Shown: positions 26,928 through 35,601, counted from the stretch's first letter. The stretch: 64,000 nucleotides of DNA from Burkholderia pseudomultivorans (GCF_001718415.1 NZ_CP013377.1:2170001-2234000); one strand, 5' to 3'. A program made the numbers and translations. Notes: generated by a model not told the origin, from the sequence alone.

Positions 26928-29237
26928 TCAACCCTTCCACCCCTTGCATACCTGCGCATCCTTCGGGTACCGATGCTTTTGTTGATCGTACAGGACGCTC
27001 AATCCGTCCGGAGCGTCGTTCGGGTGACCATGCAATAGAATGTCACCAAGCTGTGGCGACGCGTTCGGGAGATCTCCCGCGTACAACCAACCCAAATCGC
27101 GATACGCTCGAAACAAATTGATGCTGTTGCTGTACGTTGTGAAGGCAGTGCTTGTCTGGGGGAATACCCATTTATGGCCGCCGTTCTGCACAGCATCAAT
27201 AGTATCCTGAAAGTATTCGATAAGCGGACAGTTGTACGTACCTGTGGCAGTTGTCACGATGCCGTTGCAACGCACCGGATTATGGGGTTCGCCCTTCGGA
27301 AGGAAGGGCTGTTTGAGGGATGGGTCGGGGGGATACCAATCATCAACGACTTTCATCCACTCCTGCTGGTCCATTGCCGAGTTAATGTAGTAAACGGTAA
27401 TGCCTTCAAGATGTTTTGGAGTCACCTCAGGTTCCGCGAGCTTTTCGCCCTGCAGCAATTGCAAGCCGTCCACCCCGGGAACATATGGCACCACATGGCC
27501 GACCCAAACGCGGCGCTTCCAGTTCAGAGGCGAGATATCGCTTCCGTCCTTTGTCGGATGTACGTAAATCTGACGGTTTCCGTCCCACGTACACTTTTTC
27601 GCAAGATGGTATTTCTCCGGACCACTTCCAATCGGCAACGTCGGGTCGCCGTCGAAATCCATGGTGTAGCCATGCACGTTCAAGTAGTAGTTAACTGAGC
27701 ACAGCGACGCTAACAACATCGCATTCGAGGTGCTATCGTAGTCGTTCTCTCCGGCAACCGCCACAATGTTACGCACTCCTCTACGCAAAAGAGGAACCAA
27801 TCCAAGATTATCGCCAGTCTGCCCCCCATCGGAGAGGTGAATAGTTGGTCCCCATTCGGTAGTTACAGGAGAGTCCAGGTAGTAAAACGGCCATATCAGC
27901 AGCGAGTGAAGACGTCTCGTGCTGTCTGGAACGTTATAGTTTGCGATATCAAATCCCCATCTAAGATTAATGGTTTGCAAGCCGAAGTTTACAAGTCCGC
28001 GCGGGATATGAATGCTACGTTGGGCTGTATCCGCGAAAGCTGCCGATGACAGCACAGCCATGGGTACGGTCAGCCCAACCAGCCAAGGCGAGCCCTGTAC
28101 ATAACCATAATGACCGGATCCAAACATATCGAACGATATTTCAAAGACGTCCGAACTCAAATCGTAGTGCTTTGGCGAAAGGTCAAGACCAATGTTCCCG
28201 GAGTTAGCCGTCGCCTGAATGATCCACTTCGGCAAGTATCCACCGAGCTTCTCTTTTGTAATGGTAGGATCGCGTGTGTATATGATAGACAGGTCACCAA
28301 AATCCAGACAGTTGACCATTTCTCGAAACCGGCTCGAATGAGGTGATACCGGAAGCTTATCTCCAGGCTGTGGCATGTAGCCGTATGTGCGCATAATGCC
28401 GTACAGATAGTCGTACTGCGTTGGCGAGACCCGCCATTTCCAGTCAAAGAGGACATTAGTGAACCAGTTAGCGGGGGCTGTTGCCAACGACTCTGCGAAG
28501 AGCATCGCGAACGTCCCGCCAAGCTGATCGGCATAGCGAGTCCGAGCAAGCATGCCGTTCTTATATTTAGACATCTGGACTCTGTCTCTGCGCAGCAGGT
28601 CCTGATAGCACTCGACCCAACCTTGGTATGCTGCCTGTTGTACGTCTTTCCATACCGGGGCACTAAGATCCGTGGGATGCGGGTCATCGGTCGGTACCGG
28701 TCCTAGGTTCGTACAACCGCCGGGCAGCTCCGCGAGGCTGTCCCAACGATGGTGAACTTCATCGGGTGAAAATAGCCATACGTAAGGAAGTTCACGCTTC
28801 CTGCTATCGAGATTACGGGTGTCCATGAAATAGCGCGTAAGGCCGGGATACGCGCTAATGACAGGCACGTCGTCGAGAATCGCTCGATACGCCTTGTAAT
28901 ATAGGTAGAACGCGGTGTACGAACCTCCGGACACTGACGTCACATAGTCGGTACGGTAAAGCCAACCCTCGTCAACAAAACGCTTCACTACGCCCATGGC
29001 AAATGGCGCGGCTTTCGAGCCTCCCCCTGACAATGCGAGACCTAGAGTAGGCAACGGCTTTTTGTTCGGTCTCAGCTCTTCGACGACGCCAGAGTTCTTG
29101 TTCAGGATGCAATCCAGGTTATCTGACGTTTGGTCGCACGGTGGAAGCGCCTGCGATATATGAGAGGGGACGCCACCAACCACGCAGCCAAAAAGGAGCG
29201 GACAAACTGCGACAAGCAGCAGGATTACCTTTCTCAC
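26928..29237 (-). CDS. Patatin/cPLA2-like phospholipase lipoprotein (moron)
   Basis: This 769-residue protein has a lipoprotein signal peptide (ILLLVAVCPLLFGC, lipidated Cys 18). It then has a patatin/cPLA2 core: oxyanion loop LALSGGGSKAAPFAMGVV, nucleophile elbow VTSVSGGSY, and the Asp motif HLSDGGQTGDNLGLVPLL. The serine and aspartate of the dyad are both present, so it should be an active lipid acyl hydrolase anchored in a membrane. The start is GTG 29237 after GGGGAAGAC. The gene is visibly AT-richer than the phage around it and has no role in phage growth, so it is probably a horizontally acquired lysogenic conversion gene. Confidence 0.85.
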   Translation of the reverse strand: MRKVILLLVAVCPLLFGCVVGGVPSHISQALPPCDQTSDNLDCILNKNSGVVEELRPNKKPLPTLGLALSGGGSKAAPFAMGVVKRFVDEGWLYRTDYVTSVSGGSYTAFYLYYKAYRAILDDVPVISAYPGLTRYFMDTRNLDSRKRELPYVWLFSPDEVHHRWDSLAELPGGCTNLGPVPTDDPHPTDLSAPVWKDVQQAAYQGWVECYQDLLRRDRVQMSKYKNGMLARTRYADQLGGTFAMLFAESLATAPANWFTNVLFDWKWRVSPTQYDYLYGIMRTYGYMPQPGDKLPVSPHSSRFREMVNCLDFGDLSIIYTRDPTITKEKLGGYLPKWIIQATANSGNIGLDLSPKHYDLSSDVFEISFDMFGSGHYGYVQGSPWLVGLTVPMAVLSSAAFADTAQRSIHIPRGLVNFGLQTINLRWGFDIANYNVPDSTRRLHSLLIWPFYYLDSPVTTEWGPTIHLSDGGQTGDNLGLVPLLRRGVRNIVAVAGENDYDSTSNAMLLASLCSVNYYLNVHGYTMDFDGDPTLPIGSGPEKYHLAKKCTWDGNRQIYVHPTKDGSDISPLNWKRRVWVGHVVPYVPGVDGLQLLQGEKLAEPEVTPKHLEGITVYYINSAMDQQEWMKVVDDWYPPDPSLKQPFLPKGEPHNPVRCNGIVTTATGTYNCPLIEYFQDTIDAVQNGGHKWVFPQTSTAFTTYSNSINLFRAYRDLGWLYAGDLPNASPQLGDILLHGHPNDAPDGLSVLYDQQKHRYPKDAQVCKGWKG

Positions 29238-29644
29238 GTCTTCCCCGTTCGTTTTCTGTCTATGAGCTACCGCTCCCTATGCCCGATATTCCCCACCGTG
29301 GCATGTTTCAAGATAATAGTGAATTGCGGAAAATTCGCCGTATGAGGGGTTTCCCGCACCGTTGATCTACGCCGAACTTACCGCTACCACCGTACGCAGC
29401 GATTTGACTTGAGCAGATCGCCCGTCGGTGTCTGTACGAACGTCAGCATCCCAAAAAATTTGCGGCGTAGGACTACATCCCACGTCAAAGGCAGCAAGGG
29501 CCGAAAGATCGGCTCAGCGATTGGCCATTGCCCCCGTGAGCGTCGTTTCTCGCATGCGCAGACCGAAGGGAGGCAGCTTCGCATTGATCACGCCTCTTAC
29601 CGAGGTGCCGCGCCCAAGGAAGCCCAATTTTGGCCTCACGCACC
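29238..29644. other. Region upstream of the patatin gene with no clear gene
   Basis: These 407 bases carry only short or overlapping reading frames that I cannot assign. The composition is mixed. The promoter of the patatin gene should lie in 29240-29340, which is AT-rich, but I see no convincing -35/-10 pair. Confidence 0.4.
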
Positions 29645-30070
29645 TCAGGCCGGATGCGGCTCCTTCAACAGGCCGCGAGCCTTCATACGCGGATACAGCG
29701 CTTCTTTCGCGGCCTGATAGTTTGCATGCGCATCCGACAAATCTAGTCCGCGCGGATTGCTCCAGACGTTTGCGCCGCATGCCTCGTTCATCGCACCAAT
29801 TCGCTTCGCCTTCATGTGTCGCTGGATTGCTGCGCGCTCCTGCCACGTCAGAGCGTCAACGCACACGTCGATCTGTTCCGCCCGCTTCTTCGCCACCTTC
29901 CGGTCCGCCTCTTCCGAGCGCTCGTCGGCCGTCAGCGTGCGCTCGGACTCGGAGAATCCACGGCACGACGGATCGATGCGCCCATAGCCAAGGCTCGGGG
30001 TATATGCTGCTTGCCAGTCGTACCATTCGCACAGCAGTTCTTCGATCTGGTTGCTTTCGTCGATCGTCAT
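29645..30070 (-). CDS. Phage protein at the early/late boundary, possible late regulator
   Basis: This 141-residue protein starts MTIDESNQIEELLCEWYDW and has a helical core (CVDALTWQERAAIQRHMKAK) that resembles the helix-turn-helix part of phage late regulators or sigma region 4-like proteins. It is the last gene of the right early operon, the position of Q in lambdoid phages. A late-gene activator role is an inference from position; I do not recognise the family with certainty. Confidence 0.7.
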   Translation of the reverse strand: MTIDESNQIEELLCEWYDWQAAYTPSLGYGRIDPSCRGFSESERTLTADERSEEADRKVAKKRAEQIDVCVDALTWQERAAIQRHMKAKRIGAMNEACGANVWSNPRGLDLSDAHANYQAAKEALYPRMKARGLLKEPHPA

Positions 30071-30118
30071 GTTGTTCCTGTTTTCGATTTGCTTGAAAGG
30101 CGGGTCGGTCGTTCGTCG

Positions 30119-30367
30119 TTACATGACGACAGTGAAATTGATGCCGTGGTGTGTAAGCCAATCCCCTATGGCGTGGCGCAGCATCCGGTTGCGCGGCCAT
30201 GGAAAGGCGATCTGCATGCCGTGCTCCGTCTCGGTAATCTCCCCCGAGAAAGGGCATTCGTCGAACGCGATGAGATCCGCGCCGGTCACCGAGTCGCGAT
30301 GACGGATCGCCGCGATGAGCAAAGGCTCAGGCACGTCTCCGTACAGGACGCATGCGGCTGCACTCAT
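30119..30367 (-). CDS. Small phage protein, unknown
   Basis: This codes for 82 residues (MSAAACVLYGDVPEPLL...). ATG 30367 overlaps the end of the upstream gene by four bases, so it is part of the same operon. No motif or membrane segment is seen, and I do not recognise it. Confidence 0.6.
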   Translation of the reverse strand: MSAAACVLYGDVPEPLLIAAIRHRDSVTGADLIAFDECPFSGEITETEHGMQIAFPWPRNRMLRHAIGDWLTHHGINFTVVM

Positions 30368-30873
30368 ACGCGGATGCCGCCCAGTTCCTGCAAGAGCTGC
30401 TGCAGCTGACGCGCCTTCATCACGGCCGCCTGCGTCTCTGCCCCTTGCTCCGCGATGACGAGTGCCGCCGTCTCGATGTCGGACGCGAGCGTTTCTGCAT
30501 CGTCCCGCAGTCGGCGCAAGCGCCCGGCAATCCCGTCCAGTACGTCAATCGGCGATGCCGGTGCAGCCGGTTTCGATTCGGTTTTCAGGTTCGGCACTTC
30601 AATCTCTCCTGTCACTTCGGTTTTCACTGCATCCTCGCGGACCTCGACTCGCTGGAAGAAACCGCGCTGCGGCTCTCGAATCAGCCCGGAATCCTTCAGG
30701 GCGCTCAAGCATCCCTGCATCACCCGGTAGTCGATATGGCTCTTGGTAATCTTCGTCAGGTGCGACATCATCTGGTGGATCGACCACGCATCGCGGATGG
30801 GCACCGCCTCGAACACCTTTTTCGCGATCGTCGCCTGACCTTCCAAACGCTTTCTCTGTGCCGCCGGCGTCAT
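30364..30873 (-). CDS. Phage protein with predicted winged-helix N-terminus, unknown
   Basis: This is a 169-residue protein. The first 70 residues (FEAVPIRDAWSIHQMMSHLT, then QGCLSALKDSGLI) look like a winged helix-turn-helix, and the C-terminal third is a coiled coil (RLRRLRDDAETLASDIETAA). ATG 30873 overlaps the stop of the preceding gene (ATGA). The open frame upstream to 31260 is out of phase with real neighbours. A regulatory or replication role is possible but not shown. Confidence 0.65.
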   Translation of the reverse strand: MTPAAQRKRLEGQATIAKKVFEAVPIRDAWSIHQMMSHLTKITKSHIDYRVMQGCLSALKDSGLIREPQRGFFQRVEVREDAVKTEVTGEIEVPNLKTESKPAAPASPIDVLDGIAGRLRRLRDDAETLASDIETAALVIAEQGAETQAAVMKARQLQQLLQELGGIRV

Positions 30874-31208
30874 TGCGTATCCCTCACGTCCAGTACCAGC
30901 GCGTCGCTCGCGAGAAACCGCCCGAGCGCCCGCGACTTCTTGTTGTCGATCCAGTACGCCTTCGTTCGCAAGACGCCCGGCCGCACCCATCGGGGATCGT
31001 TCGGTGCGAGGTGTGTCCGGTGCCGCTCCGGGATGAACGCATCGACCTCGACGACCGCGAGCAACTGGCGCTTCACGGTCGGGATCCGCGCGATCCGATA
31101 CACCGTCGTTACCAGCGGCCGGTACATCTCTGAACTGATCGCAGGCCCCATGCCGTGCTTTCGCTTGAAGCTGTGCCGGCCCGCGGGCAGCTGCACGGTA
31201 AGAATCAC
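30870..31208 (-). CDS. Small phage protein, unknown
   Basis: This 112-residue basic protein starts at GTG 31208, overlapping the stop of the YbcO-like gene (GTGA). It contains VILTVQLPAGRHSFKRKHG and a C-terminal VLRTKAYWIDNKKSRALG. Position among nuclease and replication genes could suggest a RusA-like resolvase, but the acidic residues of RusA are not evident, so I leave the function open. Confidence 0.6.
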   Translation of the reverse strand: MILTVQLPAGRHSFKRKHGMGPAISSEMYRPLVTTVYRIARIPTVKRQLLAVVEVDAFIPERHRTHLAPNDPRWVRPGVLRTKAYWIDNKKSRALGRFLASDALVLDVRDTQ

Positions 31209-31648
31209 TGGCAATTTCCCTCTCCCATCTTTCGGGCACGCACCGGCACCCATTCCTCATATGCCCGATCCCACACGTCGAACTTGACCTGCTTCGGGGT
31301 GCCGACGCGGTTCTGATCGATCCAGGCGTGACACGCGCCGCAACCGGGAACCGTAAATTCGTTTTTCGCCTTCATCGCCCCGGCCTTCCCGTGGCGGGAT
31401 TGGTTCGAATGACACGGCACCACGGTTTCATCGATCGGGTTCCGCCGACACAGGCCCGGCACGCGTAGGTAGCATGGCTCGCCGCGGCATGCCGCGAGAT
31501 ACTTCGAGCCTTCGGCGACGGTCGGCTTCTTCAGACGTCGCCGCATCGCGATCTTTCGCGGCGCTTGCTCGGGAAGCGGTGAGCTTTTCCGGGACCACGA
31601 TCCGCGCGACATCGGTTTCTGGCGCGGCTTGAACGCGGATCGCTTCAT
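31205..31648 (-). CDS. YbcO-like nuclease (DUF1364)
   Basis: This 147-residue protein has a basic N-terminus and then the DUF1364 pattern: PCYLRVPGLCRRNPIDET, PCHSNQSRHGKAGAMKA and VPGCGACHAWID. The conserved Cys and His residues form a metal site. E. coli YbcO (from the DLP12 prophage) has the same fold and is thought to be a nuclease, perhaps in phage recombination. ATG 31648 overlaps the upstream stop. Confidence 0.82.
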   Translation of the reverse strand: MKRSAFKPRQKPMSRGSWSRKSSPLPEQAPRKIAMRRRLKKPTVAEGSKYLAACRGEPCYLRVPGLCRRNPIDETVVPCHSNQSRHGKAGAMKAKNEFTVPGCGACHAWIDQNRVGTPKQVKFDVWDRAYEEWVPVRARKMGEGNCQ

Positions 31649-32226
31649 GCTGCCGCCACCCCGAACATCGCCACCGCTGCAATGTCTCGCCTAGCCACCT
31701 GCGAGCGCCTCTGCGCGTTCGCACGACGCCGTGCCATCACACGCACGTACTCGTCGGGCCGGTTCTTCTTCAGGTCCGCCATTCGCTCCCGCCACTTCTG
31801 CCCCGGCGTGCGGACCGCCGGCCGGCGCGCATCCTCGCGCTTGCCAACTGCGTAGACCCGGCACGGGTAGCCGCTGACGCTGAATCGCTCCCATCGCGCG
31901 ATGTAGACCTTCCCCTCGGCATGCAGCAGCTTGAGGTGCTTCATCACCGTGCGGCGCGAGATTCCGGTTTTCGCCGACAGCTCGACTGACTCCATCGGTC
32001 CCTGAGCCAGCACGCGCAAGATTGCTGCCGCATTCGGGTGCCCCGCACACGCATTGCGGTTGGGCCGCTCGCCCAGACCGATTTGCAAGCCATGCGCCAG
32101 GACCGCTTCCACACTTCTGCCGTTGAACAGGCCCAGGTACAGCTTCATCGGGCCGTCGGCCGTCCATACGCGGGCCAGATCCGCTTCTTCCTGCTCGCTC
32201 CATTTCCGCCACGGGCGTTTGCTCAC
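31645..32226 (-). CDS. Phage DNA-binding protein with Myb-like and winged-helix segments
   Basis: This is a 193-residue protein. It begins SKRPWRKWSEQEEADLARVW, a SANT/Myb-like helix set, and continues with a winged helix (AILRVLAQGPMESVELSAKT, then GISRRTVMKHLKLLHAEGKV). The C-terminus is strongly basic (MARRRANAQRRSQVARR). The start is GTG 32226, overlapping the upstream stop (GTGA). It is probably a transcription or replication regulator; the target is unknown. Confidence 0.7.
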   Translation of the reverse strand: MSKRPWRKWSEQEEADLARVWTADGPMKLYLGLFNGRSVEAVLAHGLQIGLGERPNRNACAGHPNAAAILRVLAQGPMESVELSAKTGISRRTVMKHLKLLHAEGKVYIARWERFSVSGYPCRVYAVGKREDARRPAVRTPGQKWRERMADLKKNRPDEYVRVMARRRANAQRRSQVARRDIAAVAMFGVAAA

Positions 32227-32693
32227 GCTGCCTCCTTGAATACGTCGCCCGCGTCGATTCGGCGGTGAACCTCCCCGAGCGCTTTGAGAATCGCTGCCTT
32301 CGAAACCGTCGCCATCTGCGCATCGTGCGTTTCGAGAGCGATTCGTACGTCGATCAGCGCGTCTCCGTCGAAACCCCACTTCCCGGTACGCCGTGCCCGA
32401 TCCCTCGACCGAACTGCGCCGGCCAGCGCGCTCTTGATGATCCCGATGCCGTCGAGGCCTGGCCCCGTCTCCGCAATGACCAGCGCCAGATTCAGCGCGC
32501 ACGTAACCGTCGACCAGTGTTCTTCCGTGCCGCGACCGTTCGTCATTTCGTTCAGCGCCATGTAGTAGGCGATCCCGAGATCCGTCTTTTGACTACGATC
32601 CATCGGTGTACGCCGCTCCAGCACATCGAGGCCGGCCGTGCGGCGCACTACTCGCGGTCGATATGCCTTGCGCGGTTTCTTGTTGGCCGCCAT
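32223..32693 (-). CDS. Phage protein, unknown
   Basis: This 156-residue protein starts MAANKKPRKAYRPRVVRR and then is mainly helical (LGIAYYMALNEMTNG, LNLALVIAETGPG). Similar proteins are seen in Burkholderia prophages, but no function is known to me. It overlaps both neighbours by a few bases (TGATG at 32693). Confidence 0.68.
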   Translation of the reverse strand: MAANKKPRKAYRPRVVRRTAGLDVLERRTPMDRSQKTDLGIAYYMALNEMTNGRGTEEHWSTVTCALNLALVIAETGPGLDGIGIIKSALAGAVRSRDRARRTGKWGFDGDALIDVRIALETHDAQMATVSKAAILKALGEVHRRIDAGDVFKEAA

Positions 32694-33256
32694 CAGAATT
32701 CCTCCGTTTGCCAGCCGCCACCGGTCTTTGACGGCCCCGCTTTCACTGCCACGAACCGGACCGGGTATTGATCCGCGGCGACCTTGACCTTCACTCGCGC
32801 GTCGTCCTGCCAGTGCCCCTTTACTTCGTGAGCTTCGAGTTGGCCGTTCGCGAGCATCACCGCGAAGTCGGGCGTGTAGAACGTGTTGTCCGCCAGGCGG
32901 AACTTGATGCCCTCGAAGCGATACCAGACGATTTCGCCCGCCTGCTTGCGCGCTTCCAGGTGGTCCGCGTACCGCTGTTCGGTCTTGTTCATCTCGCCGG
33001 TCTTCAGCCGCCCAAGCGCTTGCATGCGCGTCTTGGCATCGGATTGGCGGTACGTCGGTGTCAGCACGGGCGGCGCATCGATCCCGTCGCCAATGTCGTC
33101 GAAGCCAGCATCGACCTGCGGTCGGTTGCCCGTCGCATCGAAAACCGCCTTCTGCGCTGCCGTCATCCTCGGCCGCGAGTCATCACGCACGCGCGCCGTG
33201 CCGACCTTCGTCGTACCCCCGTCAACGCGCATCGGCCATGTGGTTCGTTTCGTCAT
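32693..33256 (-). CDS. DUF1064 phage nuclease-like protein
   Basis: This is a 187-residue protein. The second half has the DUF1064 pattern: NKTEQRYADHLEARKQAGE, YTPDFAVMLANGQLEAHEVKG and VKVKVAADQYP. The D-x(n)-ExK arrangement is that of restriction-endonuclease-like folds, with metal held by the Asp and Glu. It may cut branched or unmodified DNA. The first 80 residues are poorly ordered. ATG 33256 overlaps the next upstream stop. Confidence 0.8.
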   Translation of the reverse strand: MTKRTTWPMRVDGGTTKVGTARVRDDSRPRMTAAQKAVFDATGNRPQVDAGFDDIGDGIDAPPVLTPTYRQSDAKTRMQALGRLKTGEMNKTEQRYADHLEARKQAGEIVWYRFEGIKFRLADNTFYTPDFAVMLANGQLEAHEVKGHWQDDARVKVKVAADQYPVRFVAVKAGPSKTGGGWQTEEF

Positions 33257-33429
33257 GCCTTCCTGTCGCTATCCACGTAATTCCTCAACTCACGGCGTGC
33301 CGTCTCGGCCGCCGCATCCCCAAATCGCTCGCGCACCGACGAGATGAGCGTGTGTGCCTTGCTGTTCCTGCCGGCCCGAGCGTCCCGCACCGCAGCCATG
33401 AATCGCTCGCGGCACTCGTTGGCCGTCAT
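33253..33429 (-). CDS. Very small phage protein
   Basis: This 58-residue basic helical protein (MTANECRERFMAAVRDARAG...) starts at ATG 33429, overlapping the stop of the replication gene (ATGA), and ends overlapping the DUF1064 gene. The perfect fit between two coupled genes supports it. The function is unknown. The frame is open much farther upstream (to 33888) only because it shadows the replication gene. Confidence 0.65.
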   Translation of the reverse strand: MTANECRERFMAAVRDARAGRNSKAHTLISSVRERFGDAAAETARRELRNYVDSDRKA

Positions 33430-34433
33430 GCCGCCGCCTGTTGCAGGCCCTGGTCGCGCGGAATGTCGTTGAAGTACGCGTACAGAGACTCGTAGCGCTC
33501 TTCGCTTTCGCGGCTGACCGTGCGCAGCATGTCTTCCATCCATTCGCCCGGGCCTGCCGCCTTGAACACGCGCGCCTTGAACTGCTCGAACACCTGATTC
33601 GGCTTTTCGTCGATACCGAGCTGCTTGCCGCGCTCGCGAATGCCCGGCGCCGTCTTCCACCAATCCGGCGCGACCGCAGTGCCGGCGCCCGACGATGTCG
33701 CGGCCACGTCGCCTTTCAGCGGGAACAGGCCCGTCCAGCCACGCAGTACCGCCTCTTCGATGCACGCCTTCGGGTCTTGCCCCAGCGAACGCAGCTTCGT
33801 CAGCTTCCGGATCGATACGGTCGCGGCCGGGCGCGTCCAAGGCGCGTCTTTGTGCTTTGCCTCCCGGTGTTCGCACCACATGTCCCAATCCTCGAACGCC
33901 AGCCAGTCGGGCAGTTCGGTCGAACGCAGCTCGGCATGCAACGCAACTCGCGGCGCACGCCGTGCGCCTTGGTGGTTCTCTGATGGTTCCTGTGGTGGTT
34001 CATGGTGAATCGGGTGCAACCCATTGCACCCTTTTGCGAAACCCATTGCACCCTTTCTGTCGTCCGTTGCACCCTTTTTGCTGTTCGTTGCACCCTTTCC
34101 TATGGGTGCATCCGTTGCGCCCTTTGAGCCAACGGAAATGGGTGCAAGCTCTGCACCGTTTATCCATTCGGGATTGATGCGGTATTCACACGTACGACCA
34201 CGGCCGCCGCCTGCGTTGGCGACCAGGATCAACCAGCCGCGCTCCACCATGCTCTTGATCTGGTACTGAACGGCGCGCGCCGAGCGACGCGTCTTCTCGG
34301 CCATCGTTTCGATGCTCGGGAAAATGTGCTCCCCGTTGTCGTCGCAGTAGTCGGCCAGCTTCAGGGCGAGCAACAGTTCATGGTCTTCGCCCGGATACCG
34401 GTCCCATACCATCGTTTGAACCTTGATGCTCAT
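33426..34433 (-). CDS. Replication initiation protein, lambda O-like
   Basis: This is a 335-residue protein. The N-terminal domain is a helix-turn-helix of the HTH_36 type (LLLALKLADYCDDNGEHIFPS, then TRRSARAVQYQIKSMVERGW), as in phage O and DnaT-like initiators. A linker at about residues 105-150 repeats the unit KGAT(D/N) and is encoded by the iteron-like array. The C-terminal part has WTRPAATVSIRKL and AVLRGWTGLFPLK, common in Burkholderia phage replication proteins. The start is ATG 34433. The upstream ParB-like gene ends inside it. It should open the phage origin and recruit host replication proteins. Confidence 0.82.
   Translation of the reverse strand: MSIKVQTMVWDRYPGEDHELLLALKLADYCDDNGEHIFPSIETMAEKTRRSARAVQYQIKSMVERGWLILVANAGGGRGRTCEYRINPEWINGAELAPISVGSKGATDAPIGKGATNSKKGATDDRKGAMGFAKGCNGLHPIHHEPPQEPSENHQGARRAPRVALHAELRSTELPDWLAFEDWDMWCEHREAKHKDAPWTRPAATVSIRKLTKLRSLGQDPKACIEEAVLRGWTGLFPLKGDVAATSSGAGTAVAPDWWKTAPGIRERGKQLGIDEKPNQVFEQFKARVFKAAGPGEWMEDMLRTVSRESEERYESLYAYFNDIPRDQGLQQAAA
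34013..34148. repeat. Iteron-like repeats inside the replication gene (candidate origin)
   Basis: The word TTGCACCCTTT occurs at 34024, 34046, 34067 and 34088, with a one-base variant (TTGCGCCCTTT) at 34115. The spacings are 22, 21, 21 and 27 bases. Inverted GGGTGCA words flank the array at 34013, 34104 and 34140. The spacing of two DNA turns and the location inside an O-like gene match the lambda origin. Confidence 0.6.
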
Positions 34434-35284
34434 GCAGCCTCGTCGAGCGACATTTGACGGGAGTCCGCAGCCTCGGCCGTCGGCGCGTCGCCATCGAGAT
34501 TGAGAACCCACCGCAGCGCGTCAGCACGCTCGCCGGTCGCCTTCTCCAGCTCGGCCGCGATCTGCTTGCGAGTGCGCATACGCGGAGCTGCGTCGCCAGT
34601 CAGAGCGGCTTTCTGTGCACGAGCCTTTTCGTGGCCTTCCTTGCCTTCCGCTGCGGCGATGACTGCCTGGACCTTCTCGCGCTGTTTCTCCGGCGATAGC
34701 TTCGCCAGCTTTAGCGCGTGTGACACCGTGATCTGGTCGAGTTCGAGCGCATCACGCACGGCCGCCGTGCAGTCGAGCAGCTTCAGTGACTGCTGTACCG
34801 TCGGCACTTCGACGCCGAACATGACGGCGACCGTTTCCTCCGTGTGGCCGGCGTCGAGCATGCGGGCCATCTTTTCAGCACGGTTGATCGGCGAGTCTTC
34901 CTTGCGGATCTCGTTCGTGCTAACCATCACGGCCGAGTACGTCTTGCCGCCGTCGTTGATTGTTCGCTGGGGAATTGCGGGGATCGTGATCGGTTCTTCA
35001 CCTGCGGCGACCAGTTGTCGATTCAGCTCGCGCGCATTGATCACGCGCGTCCGGCCGTCGATGATGAGGTTCTTGCCCGTCTCGGGATCCTTGTAGAACA
35101 GCACCGGTTTACGCACGCCGATCGCGCGATAGTTCTGCACTGTCTTGGGATTCGGCTCTTGATGCACGCGCCGGTCGTACAACGGGTGCGACGGGTCCAT
35201 GACCAATTCGAGATCGTTCGGGTCCATCGCCAGCGCAGTTACCTTGCTCTGCGCGCCGTATGCTTCAACGGAGCTTTTTGCCAC
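34430..35284 (-). CDS. ParB/Srx-like domain protein
   Basis: This is a 284-residue protein. Residues 15-110 form a ParB N-terminal-like domain (DRRVHQEPNPKTVQNYRAIG, then NLIIDGRTRVINARELNRQ). A helix-turn-helix-like part follows (HTEETVAVMFGVEVPTVQQS). Such phage ParB-like proteins may bind or nick DNA or regulate transcription. The start is GTG 35284, with a strong GGAGGAAAAC ribosome site. The sequence does not show which activity it has. Confidence 0.78.
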   Translation of the reverse strand: MAKSSVEAYGAQSKVTALAMDPNDLELVMDPSHPLYDRRVHQEPNPKTVQNYRAIGVRKPVLFYKDPETGKNLIIDGRTRVINARELNRQLVAAGEEPITIPAIPQRTINDGGKTYSAVMVSTNEIRKEDSPINRAEKMARMLDAGHTEETVAVMFGVEVPTVQQSLKLLDCTAAVRDALELDQITVSHALKLAKLSPEKQREKVQAVIAAAEGKEGHEKARAQKAALTGDAAPRMRTRKQIAAELEKATGERADALRWVLNLDGDAPTAEAADSRQMSLDEAA

Positions 35285-35304
35285 GTTTTCCTCCTGGAGA
35301 AAAT

Positions 35305-35601
35305 TCAGGCCGCCAGCACGTCGGGCGGCGGATTGCGATCCGCGAAATCCGAATCGCCAGGTGATCTGGTCGAACCGTCTGCTCGGTGCCAGCAGTACAG
35401 CGAGCCGCGCCGATGCCAGAACCAGTAACCGGCGCATGTGCACGCCATCAGGCGGGTATTGCGCTTCTGCATCCACGCGTCGATTCGAAAATCGCGCCGG
35501 CCGCAGACGCTGCATTGCGGTTGCCGTACGTACTCGTCGGGACGCTTCTTCAGCACCCGGCGCGTTTCGCAGTGCCGGCAGCGGCAATGGAAGCGGGCCA
35601 T
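35305..35601 (-). CDS. Zinc-ribbon phage protein
   Basis: This 98-residue Cys-rich protein starts MARFHCRCRHCETRRVLKK, with further pairs in QCSVCGRR, ACTCAGYW and LYCWH, enough for two zinc sites. It begins one base after the stop of another small zinc-binding protein gene. It may bind nucleic acid. I do not know a named family. Confidence 0.65.
   Translation of the reverse strand: MARFHCRCRHCETRRVLKKRPDEYVRQPQCSVCGRRDFRIDAWMQKRNTRLMACTCAGYWFWHRRGSLYCWHRADGSTRSPGDSDFADRNPPPDVLAA

Noticed and set aside
29384..29584. Minus-strand 66-residue frame considered as remnant of an SOS peptidase or transposase
   Set aside because: No catalytic residues or alignable motif are present. The likeness was too vague to report as a feature.
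29428..30096. 222-residue plus-strand frame upstream of and opposite the 29645..30070 gene
   Set aside because: It has low-complexity Arg/Ser composition and is antisense to a better supported gene. No family is recognised. Minus-strand fragments here were also too weak to call.
34013..34148. Repeats in the replication gene considered as pure protein linker
   Set aside because: Rejected as the only explanation because inverted copies and one silent-type spacing pattern extend beyond the codon repeat. It is kept as a candidate origin, with the linker role possible at the same time.
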